From Ipomoea triloba (taxonomy: Eukaryota; Streptophyta; Magnoliopsida; Solanales; Convolvulaceae): a stretch of 64,000 bases of DNA. Made by a program: the position numbers and the translations under genes. The notes below the pieces were generated by a model, which saw only the letters and a list, made by a program, of their open reading frames with translations, was not told the DNA's origin and did no database searches. The stretch is from the NCBI RefSeq assembly GCF_003576645.1, contig NC_044930.1, positions 4,576,778 through 4,640,777 of the forward strand, read 5' to 3'. Below are positions 12,040-25,300 of the stretch, piece by piece; position 1 is the first letter of the stretch; each line of letters starts with the position of its first letter.

Positions 12040-15000
12040 AGAACATACAGAGAGAATCAATTGAATTCATTAGTCATATTATTCATGGCATTCTTGTTTT
12101 TTGTTGATATCAATTAATGAGAATCGTTAGTTTTTTTTATTTGTTGAATCAAGAAATCAGAGAACATAGTTTGTGATGTATTGGGAGACAATGAAATTCA
12201 ACAATTCGTTGGTTGCATGTGTAGATGAGCTTTTTTGTGTTTGTGATTACAAGAAAATGATGATTGTGATATCCTTTTGTACTACATCCCATTTGGCCCT
12301 GGGAATGATTTGACCTGCGCATCATTGTTGCCAACTCACTTATGCTGCGCCAATGATGAACAATAATGAGTTTGGGATGCCAATAATTAATCTTCCCAAG
12401 TTTTTTTTTTTTGTTTTTTTAGTACTACTGATCCGGTTACATTGTAGTTAATAATACAGTATTAAGTTGGGAGTTATTTTTAATTTTAATCTTTTAATTA
12501 TTATATTTTTTAATTTTGGTTATCAAGTTCAATTTTATCATATTCATTACTTGGTTATTGAAAATGTGATGGCCAACAAATTATATTTGGTCAATTTTGA
12601 ATTCAATGGTAAAAATGAAATATATAATATACTCAGAGAATTAAAACTATAATTAACCCTATGTTGGGCAAGTTGAGAATACCAACAAATGGTGGTGAAC
12701 ATTTAGTTGTTTTGTTCATGTTCATCAAATTTATAAACTATTCATCTTGTTTTCACACAAGAAACTATCAACAAAATTTAGAACAAAAATACTTCAAACT
12801 TTTATCAAGTGTTAGGTGACAAGGGTAAGATACTAAGATCTTCCAACTCAAACCTACCTCATTTTCACCCATATGAGATTTGGTGGCCATTTTCTCAACT
12901 TAGATGATAAAGTTAGATGAAATGATTTGCCTCTTTTGATTAGCAAGTCTTTGGACAAAATGTTTTGATTAGTATAAATATCTCCTGCTTAAACACTTCT
13001 AGTTAATATGTCTTTTCATTGGTCTTTTCTATTATGAGACCTCTTTTGATTTTTTTTATCGACTTGAACTTAGTTGATCTTGCTTGATTTTTTTTTTCAA
13101 TTAATAAATTTTCTAAACAAAAAAATAAGTGAATTAATTGAAAAAAAAAATTAAGAAAGAGATCATGCTTCTTGTTTACAAAAAAGCACATTTGAATTTA
13201 TCCAACACATGGAAAGTGCAATATAAACCGGGGAAAGAAAAAAAAGTTGGTTTAAACAATATAACCACTAACCAAAGAGGCAAAGACCATTTATAAGAAG
13301 TTTAAGAGATTAAGAAGGATTTGTCTGCATGGACAATTCAGTCGGTAACAAGGGTAAAGTTTGAGAAGAAATACTAGGGATCGAGAAGTGAGTTTGTGTT
13401 GAGTTACCATAATTTATATACTCTCAGATGTTTTATGGGGTTAGGGTATCGAGACCCTTGAAGAGTTGGGATTGGGGATTCAACCTTACCGGGAAGAAAG
13501 AGTTTAAGAAGGATTTGTTAAGACATGCTTAATTGTACCACAAGACAAAGTGTTGCATTCTTAGTCTAATCAAAACCTATACTAAATCATTGCCATTTCT
13601 AACTTTTGAAAGACTGTAAAGTGTCACGTGAGTATCATTGCAATTACCTAACTAAGTTTGTGTTTAGTCAGAAGTGCAAAAGTGCTAGCTATAATACGGA
13701 GTACCAGGTTTCTCCTTTAGCTGCAGTCATATTTTTATTTTCAAATTTTGGCCACACATTTTAATCTTGTAAACACTGTACTCGATATTTTTTAATTAAT
13801 TAAATGCATTCTATAATCTTTCAAAATACTGTTATTTTGGCTAAAATTTATCATTTATTATATAAGAACGGATAATATTACATGTACTTTCATTTTTTTC
13901 TTTTTATTGCATGTTAACATGACATGTTTTAATTGATTAACGAAAAAGACGTGTTGCCGTTTTTTATTCATTTTCTTATATTTCTTCAATAAAATGTTAA
14001 CATGTAATGAGATTTTTTACTTCATGTGAACATATTTTTCTATAAGGACATCTTAAATTTTTTAAACTAAATTTAATTGATCCGAAAAATCAAGGATTGA
14101 AATTTGTCTTATTTATTCAGATTTACCATCCTATTTTTGTTCATTGGTCTAACTAGCTCTTCATTAATGGTTTATTTTTTAAAAAATTTATAATCTTAAA
14201 TTTTTTTTTCTTTGTTTAATAGTAATCTTAATGTAATTTATAAGTATATAATTTTACATATTAATATTAAATTAAATATTACAAAAAAATAAAATTTTTA
14301 TAATTAGAGTCAAGTTTCATTATTCACACTTAACACATCAAATTTACAAAGAGTAAACTTGATAAAGAATAAATTTTATTTTTTGTTCATCAACTACACT
14401 TATATTTTTTACTCTTTTCTTCCTATTTTCTTTTTGTTCTCTTTTATGCAATAAGCATTATTTGCCCCATCATTTGTTTGTTTGTTTTTTTTTTTTTTTT
14501 GGGTAAAAACCAATTAAATTGCTAATTGGCATATAACATGATTAATTTTGAAATGTGGGTGCTTCATGAATATTACATGACATTGACGTGTCAAACTAAA
14601 TCTAAAATTTATTTTAACTATTGTTGAAAATTTTAAGTTTTAAAAAGTAACTTGAAATGTGAGTGCATCATCATGTGTATGAGTTTTAAAGAAAAAGACG
14701 ATAATAACGATTGTCTTCTTTGTTATCATTATGAATGTATACTCTCATTATGACGAGGAAGCAAACACCGTATTTTCTTTGCTAGTCAAATTGGTTGGCT
14801 TCACGTTTCTATTCTCTTATTTTTAATAATATACTCTGTATTAGATTATATTTATCAAGTCATTAAAAAAAGCATGTTATACATCAAATAGAATGCCAAA
14901 TCATTAGTTATTGGATGCTTGTATAATTACCACAAACAATGATAATTTCACAAACTTTTATGTGCTAAATGCATGTGTCAATTGCACATCCTAAGTGACT

Positions 15001-15470
15001 ATTTGACATGTTAATTGATCATTAATTTTAAAAGATTTTTTTTTATATCATGTTCAACCAATATAGGTCATATAACGAGAGTATACATGCATTATTTTCA
15101 TGTCCTCAAAAGATAAAATTTCTCATCCTAAGTGTTTTCACACCCTAACAGGCCTAACTCGATAAAATAATAAATGAATACATCATGATAATTAAATGGC
15201 GTGAGCGTAACACTTTAACTAATATTTTTCATTTTTTCAAAACGTTACCTATGTGACCAACTAAAGCGTCTATGTAATAATAATTTTCTTGAATAAGGTG
15301 TTGTAGGTAGGCTTCATCACTGCATGAGTGGGTCCCTTTTAATTAACGTATAGGAGACAGATAAGTGGGGGTTGGAAGGGGACATAATACGTTACAAGTT
15401 ATAACGTATGAATATTGAATACTTTATTCAGTCCAAATAAATAAAGTCTGAATGTTCATTAACTGTTTCC
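12040..15470. other. Intergenic region, no gene seen
   Basis: 3.4 kb of AT-rich sequence with homopolymer tracts. I see no intact gene. AT-rich MITE relics (about 14160-14340) and one TACGGAGTA (13695-13703) are the only structures noted. The right end is the IMK2-like promoter. Confidence 0.55.
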
Positions 15471-15482
15471 CTCTAAATATAG
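15471..15482 (+). promoter_or_regulatory. Probable TATA box of the IMK2-like gene
   Basis: CTCTAAATATAG lies about 460 bases before the chosen ATG. The leader would then hold a (CT)n pyrimidine patch at 15659-15677, common in plant 5' UTRs. Confidence 0.4.
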
Positions 15483-15932
15483 CCGTTGGACCCCTGAAAC
15501 AAAGAAAGAACAATCAACGAACTAAAAGACGAATAAAAACAGCAAAAAAAAAGTCTTCCCATTCCGACTAGCCGTTACAGGGGAGGAGAAGACTAAACGT
15601 GAAAATCCTCAAACACACGGTATACGTTCGCCACCTCCATTGTTAAACCTCCTAAGATTCTCTCTCTCTCTCTCTTCAGTAAGATCCCCACATGCTTTGT
15701 TCAGTCCCACCTCTTCCTTATTTCTCTCTCTTCTCTTAGTATTTAGTATATCTCTTCTCTTGTTATCACTCACTTAGTTTTCTGTATAGATTCTATTCTC
15801 TCTTCTTCTTCTTCTTCAGTTTCAGTTAAACCAAGAAAAGCTTGAATCTTTAGAGTGGGAGAGGAAAAGAGAGGAAAAAAAACCAAGATTCTTTCTTTCT
15901 CTTGTAAACCCTTTGTTCTTGCCCAAAGTTTT

Positions 15933-18514
15933 ATGGATAAACTGGGGAAATGGAGCCACATTGTGTTGTTTACTGTGTTTTTGAGTTTTCAGGTTGCTTG
16001 GAGTAAGGGCTGGGATGGGGTTGTGGTTACTGAGGCGGATTTTCAGGCGCTGAGTGCTTTGAAGCATGAATTGGTTGATTCCAGGGGGGTTTTGAGGAGC
16101 TGGAATGATAGTGGAGTTGGGGCTTGTTCAGGGTGGGTGGGGATAAAGTGTGTGAATGGGCAGGTGATTGCTATTCAGCTCCCATGGAAGGGTTTGGGGG
16201 GCAGAATCTCTGAGAAAATTGGGCAATTCCAGGCTCTCAGAAAGCTTAGTCTCCATGATAATGTTCTTGTTGGCCCTGTTCCCACCTCTCTGGGATTCCT
16301 TCCTAATCTCAGAGGCGTTTATCTCTTCAATAATCGGCTTTCGGGTTCGGTTCCGGCCTCAATTGGGAGATGCCCATTGTTGCAGACTCTTGATTTGAGT
16401 AACAATCAGCTCAGTGGCTCTATCCCTCCCAGTCTTGCACAGTCCACTAGGCTGTACCGTTTGAATCTCAGCTTCAATGCCATTTCTGGCTCAATCCCAG
16501 TAAGTCTCACTCAATCCCCTTCTCTTATTTTTCTTGCTCTTCACCATAACAATCTCTCTGGCTCTGTTCCTGATTCTTGGGGTAGTAAGGTTGCAAGAAA
16601 CACTTCTTATAAGCTCCAGTTCTTGACCCTGGACCACAATCTCCTCTCTGGAAAAATCCCTATTTCTCTTAGCAAGTTGAGTCTGCTTGAACAGATTAGC
16701 CTTAGCCATAACCAAATTTCTGGTACCATACCTGATGAGCTAGGTAGTTTGTCTAAGCTTCTGGTTCTTGATTTCTCTGATAATGCCATTAATGGTAGCT
16801 TTCCTTCTAGTTTCTCCAACCTCACTGCTCTTAGCACCCTGAATCTGGGGAACAATATTCTGGATAATCATATCCCGGATGGGATATCTGGGATGAAAAA
16901 TCTCTCGGTGTTGAACTTGAATAACAACAAGTTTACAGGCCAAATCCCTGATTCCATTGCAAACATTTCTGGCCTAACTGTTCTTGATTTGTCCAAGAAC
17001 AACTTCAGTGGCGAAATCCCGGATTCTCTTGATACATTGTCAAACCTAACTTCTTTCAATGTTTCATATAACAATCTCTCTGGTTTAGTCCCATCTCTGC
17101 TTTCCAAGAAATACAATTCCAGTGCTTTTGTGGGGAATCTTGAGCTGTGTGGATACAGTTCTTCCACTCCCTGCCCTTCTCCCCCACCTCAAAATCTCCC
17201 TTCTCAGGGGCCTTCCAGGCCCCACCGCCGGAAACTCAGCGCAAAAGACATTATTCTAATAGCCGCCGGAGCCCTTTCCATAATTCTCCTTCTCCTCTGC
17301 TGCGTTTTGCTCTGCTGCTTGATCAAGAAGAAGGTGAGTTCAAGCCCTAAGAATGGGAAAACCAGCGGGGCGGCGGCTTCCTCTGCCAGGGCTGCAAAAC
17401 CGGCTCTAAGTGGCGGCGCTGCTGAAACTGAACCGGGCGGCGAAACTGGGGGAAAGCTTGTCCATTTTGATGGCCCTTTCGTGTTCACCGCCGATGACTT
17501 GTTGTGCGCCACGGCCGAGATCATGGGGAAGAGCACTTATGGGACGGCCTACAAGGCTACATTGGAGGATGGGAACCAAGTTGCGGTGAAGAGGCTAAGA
17601 GAGAAGATCACAAAAGGGCAGAAAGAGTTTGAACATGAAGTTGCAGAGCTTGGGAAGATTAGGCATCCCAGTATTTTGGCTCTTAGGGCTTATTACTTGG
17701 GACCTAAAGGAGAAAAGCTTCTTGTCTATGATTACATGTCCAATGGCAGCCTTTCCTCTTTCCTTCATGGTAAAAAAGAATCTATTATTGTTCCTCCAAT
17801 TTTCTTTTTTTTAATATTATTAACAATGCAGTATCTATTCATAAAAATCGAATTTTTGCTTATGATGTTTTTGTTGTTTCAGCTCGAGGGCCCGAGACAG
17901 CTATAGACTGGGCAACAAGGATGAGCATTGCGATGGGGATAACCCGGGGGCTATGTTTCCTCCACACTAAGGAAAACATTATCCACGGAAACCTCACCTC
18001 AAGCAACATACTTCTCGATGAGAAGAACAGTCCGAGGATTGGAGATGTCGGCCTGTCGAGGCTAATGACCAGTGCAGGCAACACGAACGTGATAGCCACG
18101 GCTGGCACGCTAGGCTATCGCGCCCCGGAGTTATCCAAGCTGAAGAACGCGAGCACGAAGACAGATATATACAGCCTGGGGGTGATAATCCTGGAGCTTC
18201 TGACCGGGAAATCCCCGAGCGAGGCGACGGACGGGCTGGATTTGCCGGCCTGGGTAGCGTCGATCGTGAAGGAGGAATGGACTAATGAAGTGTTCGATGT
18301 GGAGCTGATGAGAGATGCGCCTAATATCGGAGAAGAGCTGCTCAACACCTTGAAACTCGCCCTGCACTGCGTGGACCCTTCCCCGGCTGCCAGGCCGGAA
18401 TCTCAGCAGGTTCTTGAGAAGCTGGAGGAGATTAAGCCGGAGATTGCTGCGAATCCCAGTTGTTCTGGAGATGATGGCGCACCAGCTGAAGAAAAAGTTG
18501 GAGATGAAGAATAA
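15933..18514 (+). CDS. IMK2-like: LRR receptor-like (pseudo)kinase, IMK2 type, 2 exons
   Basis: Exons 15933-17769 and 17883-18514 join with a GT-AG intron of 113 bases across the FLHARGPET motif, giving 822 residues. Order: signal peptide (1-24), LRR N-cap with AC..W.GIKC (64-73), about 12 leucine-rich repeats (75-395), Cys pair and Pro-rich spacer (406-430), membrane helix (439-463), basic/Ala-rich juxtamembrane part, kinase domain (about 520-790). VAVKRL keeps the ATP-site Lys (553). The catalytic loop reads HGNLTSSN (647-654) instead of HRD, and the DFG motif reads DVG (667-669), so phosphotransfer is doubtful. Closest known proteins are Arabidopsis IMK2/IMK3 (MRLK), expressed in meristems. 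An in-frame ATG at 15855 would add 26 residues but spoil the signal peptide. Confidence 0.92.
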
Positions 18515-20000
18515 ATTTTTTAATGGTTGCCTTGTGGGATTGCTTTTAGTTTTCTGCATTTCTTGGAATCTAGTTATAGATAGGTTATTGATTCATTCAT
18601 TTAATTTATTCATCTCATCTGCTACAAACAGAAGTGCTGTGTTTCTTTTTGTTTACAGCTTTTTTTGGTTACTAAATTGTATATATAAGATAAGAGTGAA
18701 CTCTATATATAGATTGTTTTTATCAATTCCTTTTGTTTGCTCTATTTGTAATAAACAAGAAAGTTCTTTCTTTGGCTTCAATGTCTGTAAATATCAAAGT
18801 TGGTTTTGGTCTTTTGGATATAAATATAGAGTTTTTGACCGTTGTAATTTTAAATAAAAAAAATTGGGGGGTTTCTTTTTTTTTTTTTTAATAGAATGGA
18901 AAACAGAAAAAGTATCAAATAAGAATTACATAAAATTGGACCAACCAACCAACCCATCAGTAAAGATAATAGGTTTAAATCCTTTGTAGGAACATAGTAG
19001 TTTTTTACTTTTTGTAGTCTTACGAGTATAGGGATCGTGTTGATACTTAACACAACTATTGAATTTTCTATGAATATGTTTTATTGAGCAATACTACTCT
19101 TGTTGCATAACCACTTCTATAACTCCAAGAAGACACACTTGAATACTAATTTGGTTGTATAACCTCTTTTATAGATCGAAGAATTGAAGAAGACACAAGT
19201 GATGATTTTTTGAATTTTGTGTTGTTTTGATCTTTCGTATAGCAAACAAGAGTTACTCTCAAGTTTCACACTACAAAAATCATATCCCAACAAAATAATA
19301 GACCTTAATACTCTCATCTACTTTGAAGTTTGATCTCATCCTATAAAAATTTCATGTTTAAATTTAATCTTGGAAAAGATTATTTTCCTAGACCCTTGCA
19401 CCATAGAAGCCAGACTCATATAACAAGAAAAGAAAGAAAAAATTGGAGTAACAAGAAATTTGAGTAAATAGTTAATACTAAGGAGTCCCCAAGAAATAGT
19501 TATTCCTTGCAAAGAGAATAGTTCATTCCAGAGAATGTTATTTTCAATAATAAAATGATAAAACAAAAGATGGAATAAGTCTATTCTTATGAATGGTATT
19601 TCATTCCCGATCTATTCCATTAACTAAATAGGCTTGTAATATTTATTTGGCTATCTTATCTGGAATAATACTTTGTTATTTGGATTTTTCTTTGGATATT
19701 ATCCCACCCTAAAAACAAAACTTGACCAAATCCTAAAAATATACTCCGTTGCTTTTTGGCATTTTCGATAAACACCGATTAGAAGGAATAAATATTAATA
19801 CAATTGATTATTAAGAGCTAATGACTTGATGTAGTAATAAATGTTTTTGCTGTTTGAAAAAAAAAATATCTGGCTCAATGTCATTATCTTGAATTTTACA
19901 ATAATACTTATAAATTAAATTTTGATTTTAAAATTTTCATAATATATTATAAAACTATTCATTCAAAAACTAATAGTATATCCTCTCATCGAACGGTTCC
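18515..20000. other. IMK2-like 3' region and intergenic sequence
   Basis: The first ~340 bases are the likely 3' UTR, with several AATAAA-like sites. The rest is AT-rich sequence without a supportable gene; short ORFs here match nothing I recognise. Confidence 0.5.
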
Positions 20001-20314
20001 TTTGCTGCCGCTGCCAACGGACCATTATCACGGTGCATAAGTCTTTTAATGGCAGAATCCATGGCATGTAAGAAAGCTTTAACATGGTTGAAAAATTGGT
20101 GTGGTCGATTCGTTTACGGTCGGATTGTTTTACTCTTTGTCAAGACTTGTCGGATCCTGCAACTTTATTTAGATCTTATGTTGGCAATGTCATTACTGAG
20201 TGTATGTCTCTCATGAGTTCATTTGTTTCTTTTTCTATTCAATTTATTCCTCTATCATCTAATACTTTAGCATATTCTTTAGCTACACAAGCCTACTCTC
20301 TGGCAAACAGTTAG
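20001..20314 (+). pseudogene. RNase H-like (RVT_3) domain fragment, frameshifted
   Basis: From 20001 one frame reads FAAAANGPLSRCISLLMAES, then MACKKALTWLKNW. The next frame, from about 20108, reads RLRSDCFTLCQDLSDPATLF and ends LAYSLATQAYSLANS with a stop at 20312-20314. Together these cover most of the RNase H-like domain found alone or at the end of plant LINE-type reverse transcriptases (MAEA..A..AL.W, ESDC, N..A..LA). A one-base frame change near 20090-20110 breaks it, and no reverse transcriptase lies upstream. Either a LINE remnant or a dead single-domain gene. Confidence 0.7.
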
Positions 20315-20628
20315 TCCCTCCTAATTTCATTTCTATGCCTTAATAAATCTATAGTTACCTTGCTTTCAAAAAACTAATGGCATATTGGTTCAATTAACAA
20401 CACATGTTAATTATACATTTGAATTTTCTTTAAAATTAATCGTTTTGGATCTTCTATATATTATTCTCTGTCTAACTTAAAATTTCATTTCTTGTAAAGT
20501 ACTTACAATGAATTTTGAGCGAGCATATCTTTTGTTGCGAGCCAATTTAAGTAAAAAATTGAAAACCATAATGGTATTTCTACATTTATTTATTTAATAT
20601 TTACACCATATATAGGGTGTGTTTGGTT

Positions 20629-20996
20629 AACAGCTTATCCGCCAAATTTTGGCGGTTTTGACCAACTTTAGCGGTTTGACCAAGTCAAACCGCTGAAATC
20701 CCAAACACTACTAATAGCAGCGTTTGGGATTGACGTTTTGGGGAAGAATAATTCTTCCCCAAAACACCCTCCATTTTATTAAAAAAAATAAATTCCTACG
20801 TTATTTAGAAGCATGAGGCAGCAGCCTCAGGCTTCTCTTCTCTTCTCTTGCCCATTGGTAGGCAAGAGAAGAATAAGGGGCGTTAAAAGGGAGCTCAAGG
20901 CCCCTTTTTTTAACAACTTACGACATCTTTTTAGTTTTTTTTTTTTTTCTTCTTTTGGTTTCTTTTTTTTTTTTTTTGATTTATTAATAATAACAA

Positions 20997-21050
<54 letters not shown>

Positions 21051-21225
21051 GGAGTAGTATTATATATACCCGTTTGGTCATTTTACATGTTAACCGCTAA
21101 TCTAAACAGCTAATTTTACTAAACATCTTTTTACAAACCGTTAATACATTTCGCTGGTCAAACTCGCTAATACAATCTGCTCAAATAATCGCTAACACAA
21201 CCCGCTACCGCTAAAGAGAAGAAGT
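20629..21225. mobile_element. Possible transposon remnant
   Basis: The left end GGGTGTGTTTGGTTAACAGC resembles Tourist/hAT termini. Inside are inverted blocks (CAGCGTTTGGG against CCCAAACACT, and a GGGGAAGAAT/ATTCTTCCCC palindrome). The right part has repeated CGCTAA words. I could not place the right terminus or a target duplication. Confidence 0.35.
20997..21049. repeat. (ATT)n microsatellite
   Basis: About 17 ATT units, ending directly in a TACGGAGTA 9-mer at 21048-21056. Confidence 0.95.
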
Positions 21226-21328
21226 TTGGTGAGCAATTGGGTTCAGACAGGGAGTAACAGTTGCATAGTATATCGTCAAACTCAAACCCTTGGGACAATA
21301 GTAGGGGCTTTCCAGTTTCAGAGAAGCC

Positions 21329-22394
21329 ATGGACGATTTGGGAATTGAGAAGATTCAAATCTCCGGCCCAACCCTCGCCTCCCTCCTCAATCGCTTATCC
21401 GCCTCTCCCGGTGACCTTCACGGCCTTCTTTACGGCCACGTGTCTTTCTCCACCACCACCTCCCTCTCCGACGACACCTCCTCCGCTTCCACTTCCGCCG
21501 CCGCCGACGGCGCCAATGCCCCGATCCTCACTGCAATCGTCACCTCCTTCACCTCCGTGCCTTCTCACCTCGCCCTGCCCCATCAATCGCACCCTCAGGA
21601 TTCGTCCTCAACCCTCATCGGCTGGTTCTCCGGCCGCCGGAGGACTCCTCTCCGCCCCTCGCTTCACGACTCCACCGCCACTTTGTCTCTCAACTCCTCC
21701 ACCTCTCTGTCTTTCACTCCGCAAAACTCGCCTCATTCCGTTTCGCTACCCCCGTCTCTCTTCCTTCTACTAACGACGCCGTTTCAGGACCAGCTCATTC
21801 ACACTCATGAGTACAAGGCTTTCCAATACCGGATTTCTACGTCTTCTTTCGAGCCCAAGAGCCTCGATATCATCAACATTGGTCCGTATTTCCGATCTCA
21901 TTACGAGTCTTTCACCCCAAACTCTCCATTCCCTCCTTTGACCTGTGATTTGAGGTCCTCCAATGCAATGGTTGAGGACGAGAATACTGAGAACTCGGCT
22001 GGTATTCAACGAAGCCTGAAAGATCAGAAGGAATTGGATGTGTGTGCCCAGGGATTTGAAGTTGCCAGATTCAGCAAGTTAATGGGATCGAATGCCGCCA
22101 ATTACACTGCTGAAGTAGAAGAATTGTATGATAAAATGCTTGCCAAGCTTGATAGCTTGGCCAGACTGGTGGAGAAGAGTTCTGCCAAAGTTCTTGAGCA
22201 GGTGAGCATATAGTAAAAGAAAGAATACCTTTTCTGCTGCGTTCAAGCATTTTATGTGCACCAATTTTGGTTGTTTTCTCAAATTTGATTGCATCTGCTA
22301 CGCTACACTCAGAATGATTGACAAAAGGATTTTGTTATGTTGACAGGAAAGTCATAATATGAAACTGAGGTGCAAGGTTGCTGGCTTGGAATGA
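21329..22394 (+). CDS. Abraxas/FAM175-like protein (MPN-minus), 2 exons
   Basis: Exon 1 is 21329-22201. A donor GTGAGC follows the LEQ codons, and the acceptor TGACAG leads into exon 2, 22347-22394, which adds ESHNMKLRCKVAGLE and a stop: 306 residues. The order of motifs follows animal Abraxas and Abro1: LHGLLYGHV near the start, LIGWFSGRRRTPLRPS in the middle, FLLLTTPF, HTHEYKAFQYR, DIINIGPYFRSHY, then a C-terminal coiled coil (about 255-300). Abraxas proteins have an MPN fold without the JAMM metal site and scaffold the BRCC36 K63-deubiquitinase in BRCA1-A/BRISC complexes. The gene is Ser/Pro-rich and GC-rich at the 5' end. The role in plants is inferred from family membership. Confidence 0.78.
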
Positions 22395-25300
22395 ATTTCT
22401 TTTGTTGCTTTTGTCATCCAATCCTTGGATTTTTAAAGGTACAATGGTCTTCCTTCTAACTCTTAAGAATGCTGCCCTTTGAGTATACTTTCTATATTGT
22501 CTGGTTCCTATTTCTGATACATCTGCTCTTGAATTGAAAAAAGAAAAAAAAAAAAAGAAAAGAAAGGATCAATGACCTTTTGTGTGTAGTTGGGTATTGA
22601 ATTAGCTGTTAAGTCTGAAACTATATGATATATTTTGCAATTTGGGGTCTGCTCTATCCTATTTTACTTTCTAATTGTTAGTTTTATTGTCCTTTCATGA
22701 ATAGATGCATAGATCACATCAGTGACCAGGGATAAGATTTATTCCTGTCTGTTTGTACAAGATGAGAGCAGAGTAGGCTGTTAATGCTATATGGTATTTG
22801 TCTACCCTTAGGAATGTCATTGCTTTTGTCTATCCGTAAATACATGGCTGAAATGACAAAATGGTCTAAGGATTATTAGTTATTGCTATTAGATTCATCA
22901 GAGCCATTTTGAGGGTACCTCCACTGAAAACCTATTTGCACCATTACAGTATCAGCTATTCAGCTTTCATCTATTCTTTTTGTTTTCATCTAATACATAC
23001 ATATATAACCATAAATATAGACACACACATACATATTCCTCTTCCTATTTTTGACTTTTAATTGTTTTCTTTTTGAGTGGCATGCGCTTACCTTTCTTCC
23101 AATTCTTCCTTGGGATGGTGCGTTTATATTTCTATTAATTCACCTTCCATTAGTTAATTTATCTTTGTTTTATGGGAAATGCTGACAAGTGCCCTTAGTT
23201 AAGGCATTAAATGGTCACTTTCTTTCTACTTTTGGCCACCTGTGAAAACGACACTTGTTAGTATAGCCCTTAATTTATTAACCCAATCATTTTTTGTAGT
23301 TTGTACTACCTTTTTCCTATTATGGTTTTGGGAGTTATGTACCCTCTGTGCCCCTTTAATCTTGGAGGTGAGAATTGTGTCTTATCCCTAATAGCTTGGA
23401 AACAAATATTCTTTTGAGACAATTTCCCATAAAAGGAACTATGAAGTACTCAGAATTGACATGTACTTGTAAAAGCTAAAATCTTATACTTTGTGAAATT
23501 TTCTCTGTTTAGCAATGGAAAATTTTTTCAATTTTCCTGAAAAATAAAAACTATAATGGAAAAGTGGAGTTCCTGTTCGAGTTGAAATATTTTCCAGACT
23601 GGGAACTGGTCTAACTTCGTTAGCAAAGTGGGAAAACAACTCCATTTTGTTTTCCAACTGAAAAACAGGCAGTTCATTTTACTGTCACCTGCCTTTTGCT
23701 TTTTGCCTGTTCAACTGCTATTGTTTTTTTATTTTTTATTTGTTTTCCCCAATTCTCCAATTGGAGAATGAAAAACATTTTCCATTATTAAACTGGCCCT
23801 TAGCTTCAATGTTTCAAAAATCGCCTCCAAACTTCTAAAGGATTGCTTTAGAATATCTGTCTGTACTCCTTTTGCATTCCAACTGTTGCTATTGCATTAG
23901 CCACAACTTACTGTATATTTCTGTTTTGTCCTAATATTGAATAAGCTGTTCTCTCATTGCTTCCATGCTCTTTTACAGTTCTAGTCTTCTAGACTTCTAG
24001 TAATGTGATAAGAGAGGATTCCTCTTCTTTCTCTCTCTCTCTCTCTCTCTAACTTGTATGGAAGACTAAGCAATTTTTAGGCTCTGCTGCCAAATTGATG
24101 GCACACAGTAAGGGAGAGAAGAGAAGTCTGAGAGATGGAAGAAAGGGGAAATAGAAACTAGTGTTGGGATAAATTTATTAGATTCTCAATATTCCAGAAT
24201 GTTTTTTTTTTCCTGATATGTAGGCTATAGGAAATTAGTGACATTGCAAATAAATTATTGCAAAAGGTTTGTGATGTTTTATTTGACCCTAATAAATTTT
24301 TGTACATGTTGAGGTACTATTTTTTCAACTCTTAACATAAACATGTCTAAGTTCCTCGGAGTTGTCTTATCCCTCGAGTTTTTGGGTTTTTGCCTTTTTG
24401 GACAACACAATCCAGGTATAAGGGAGCATATGAAAGAGGACCATAGCTTGAAAACCAATCCAATTCTTTTGATATTATTTCATGAACTATGAACTATGAA
24501 GTACACAATTTACATTTACATGTTAAAGCCTAAATCTAATACTTATGAAATTTTTAGTTTCAATGTTCTTGAATTTGCCTCTTTAAGCATTTAGTTATTG
24601 CATCTTAATCGATGTGTAAGTGTACTCTTTTGCATTCTAATTTCTAAAACACTATTGCTCTCACATTAGCCATGAAATAATAAAGTCCATTGTTGTCCTA
24701 ACCTTGCATACTTGTTTCTTCCTGCTTCCCTCACTTTATGATGGCCCTCCATATATTGAAAACCAGTCCAATTCTGCTGAGAAACTATCTTTGCATGAAG
24801 TAGTCAGAGTTGGCCTAAATTTTAACATTTTTATTTTTTAGGTTTAGTGTTCTTGAAATGGCCTATTTAAGCTTTTCAGGTATTGAATCAGATGGATGTA
24901 TAAGTGTACTTGTTTTTCCTTTTAAATTACTATTGTTGTGTCATTAACCATGACATGTCACATGCTATGAAATCCATTGTTTTCCATGATTGCATGGATG
25001 ACTCTGTGTGCCTCCACATTTTCAGGCTCTCATTGTATCATGCCCCTTTAAGCTTGTGATACTAGCTAAATTAGATACTATTCCCTTTCTGTACTCCATT
25101 TTTGCATTTCATGAATTAACAGTTGTAGCCCAGGAGAGAGAAAAAAGGTGATTATGAGTGCATAGACTTCAAAATTTCAATGGATAGTAACTTGGCTTGG
25201 GGCAGTGTGGATCTGACATTCTTTTTTATATTATTTTTGGTAGCATAATACTATGATGGAAATGTTAAATCCGTGGACTGAATTGATTTGTCAGTCTCAT

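Noticed and set aside
11654..12060. 127- and 95-residue Arg/Pro-rich ORFs
   Set aside because: Out-of-frame shadows of the GC-rich PRA1 coding sequence.
20629..21225. Complete Tourist MITE
   Set aside because: The left end fits but no matching right terminus or TTA duplication was found, so it is listed only as a weak remnant.
21261..21773. 170-residue Pro/Ser-rich ORF
   Set aside because: Alternative frame over the Ser/Thr-rich 5' half of the Abraxas-like exon.
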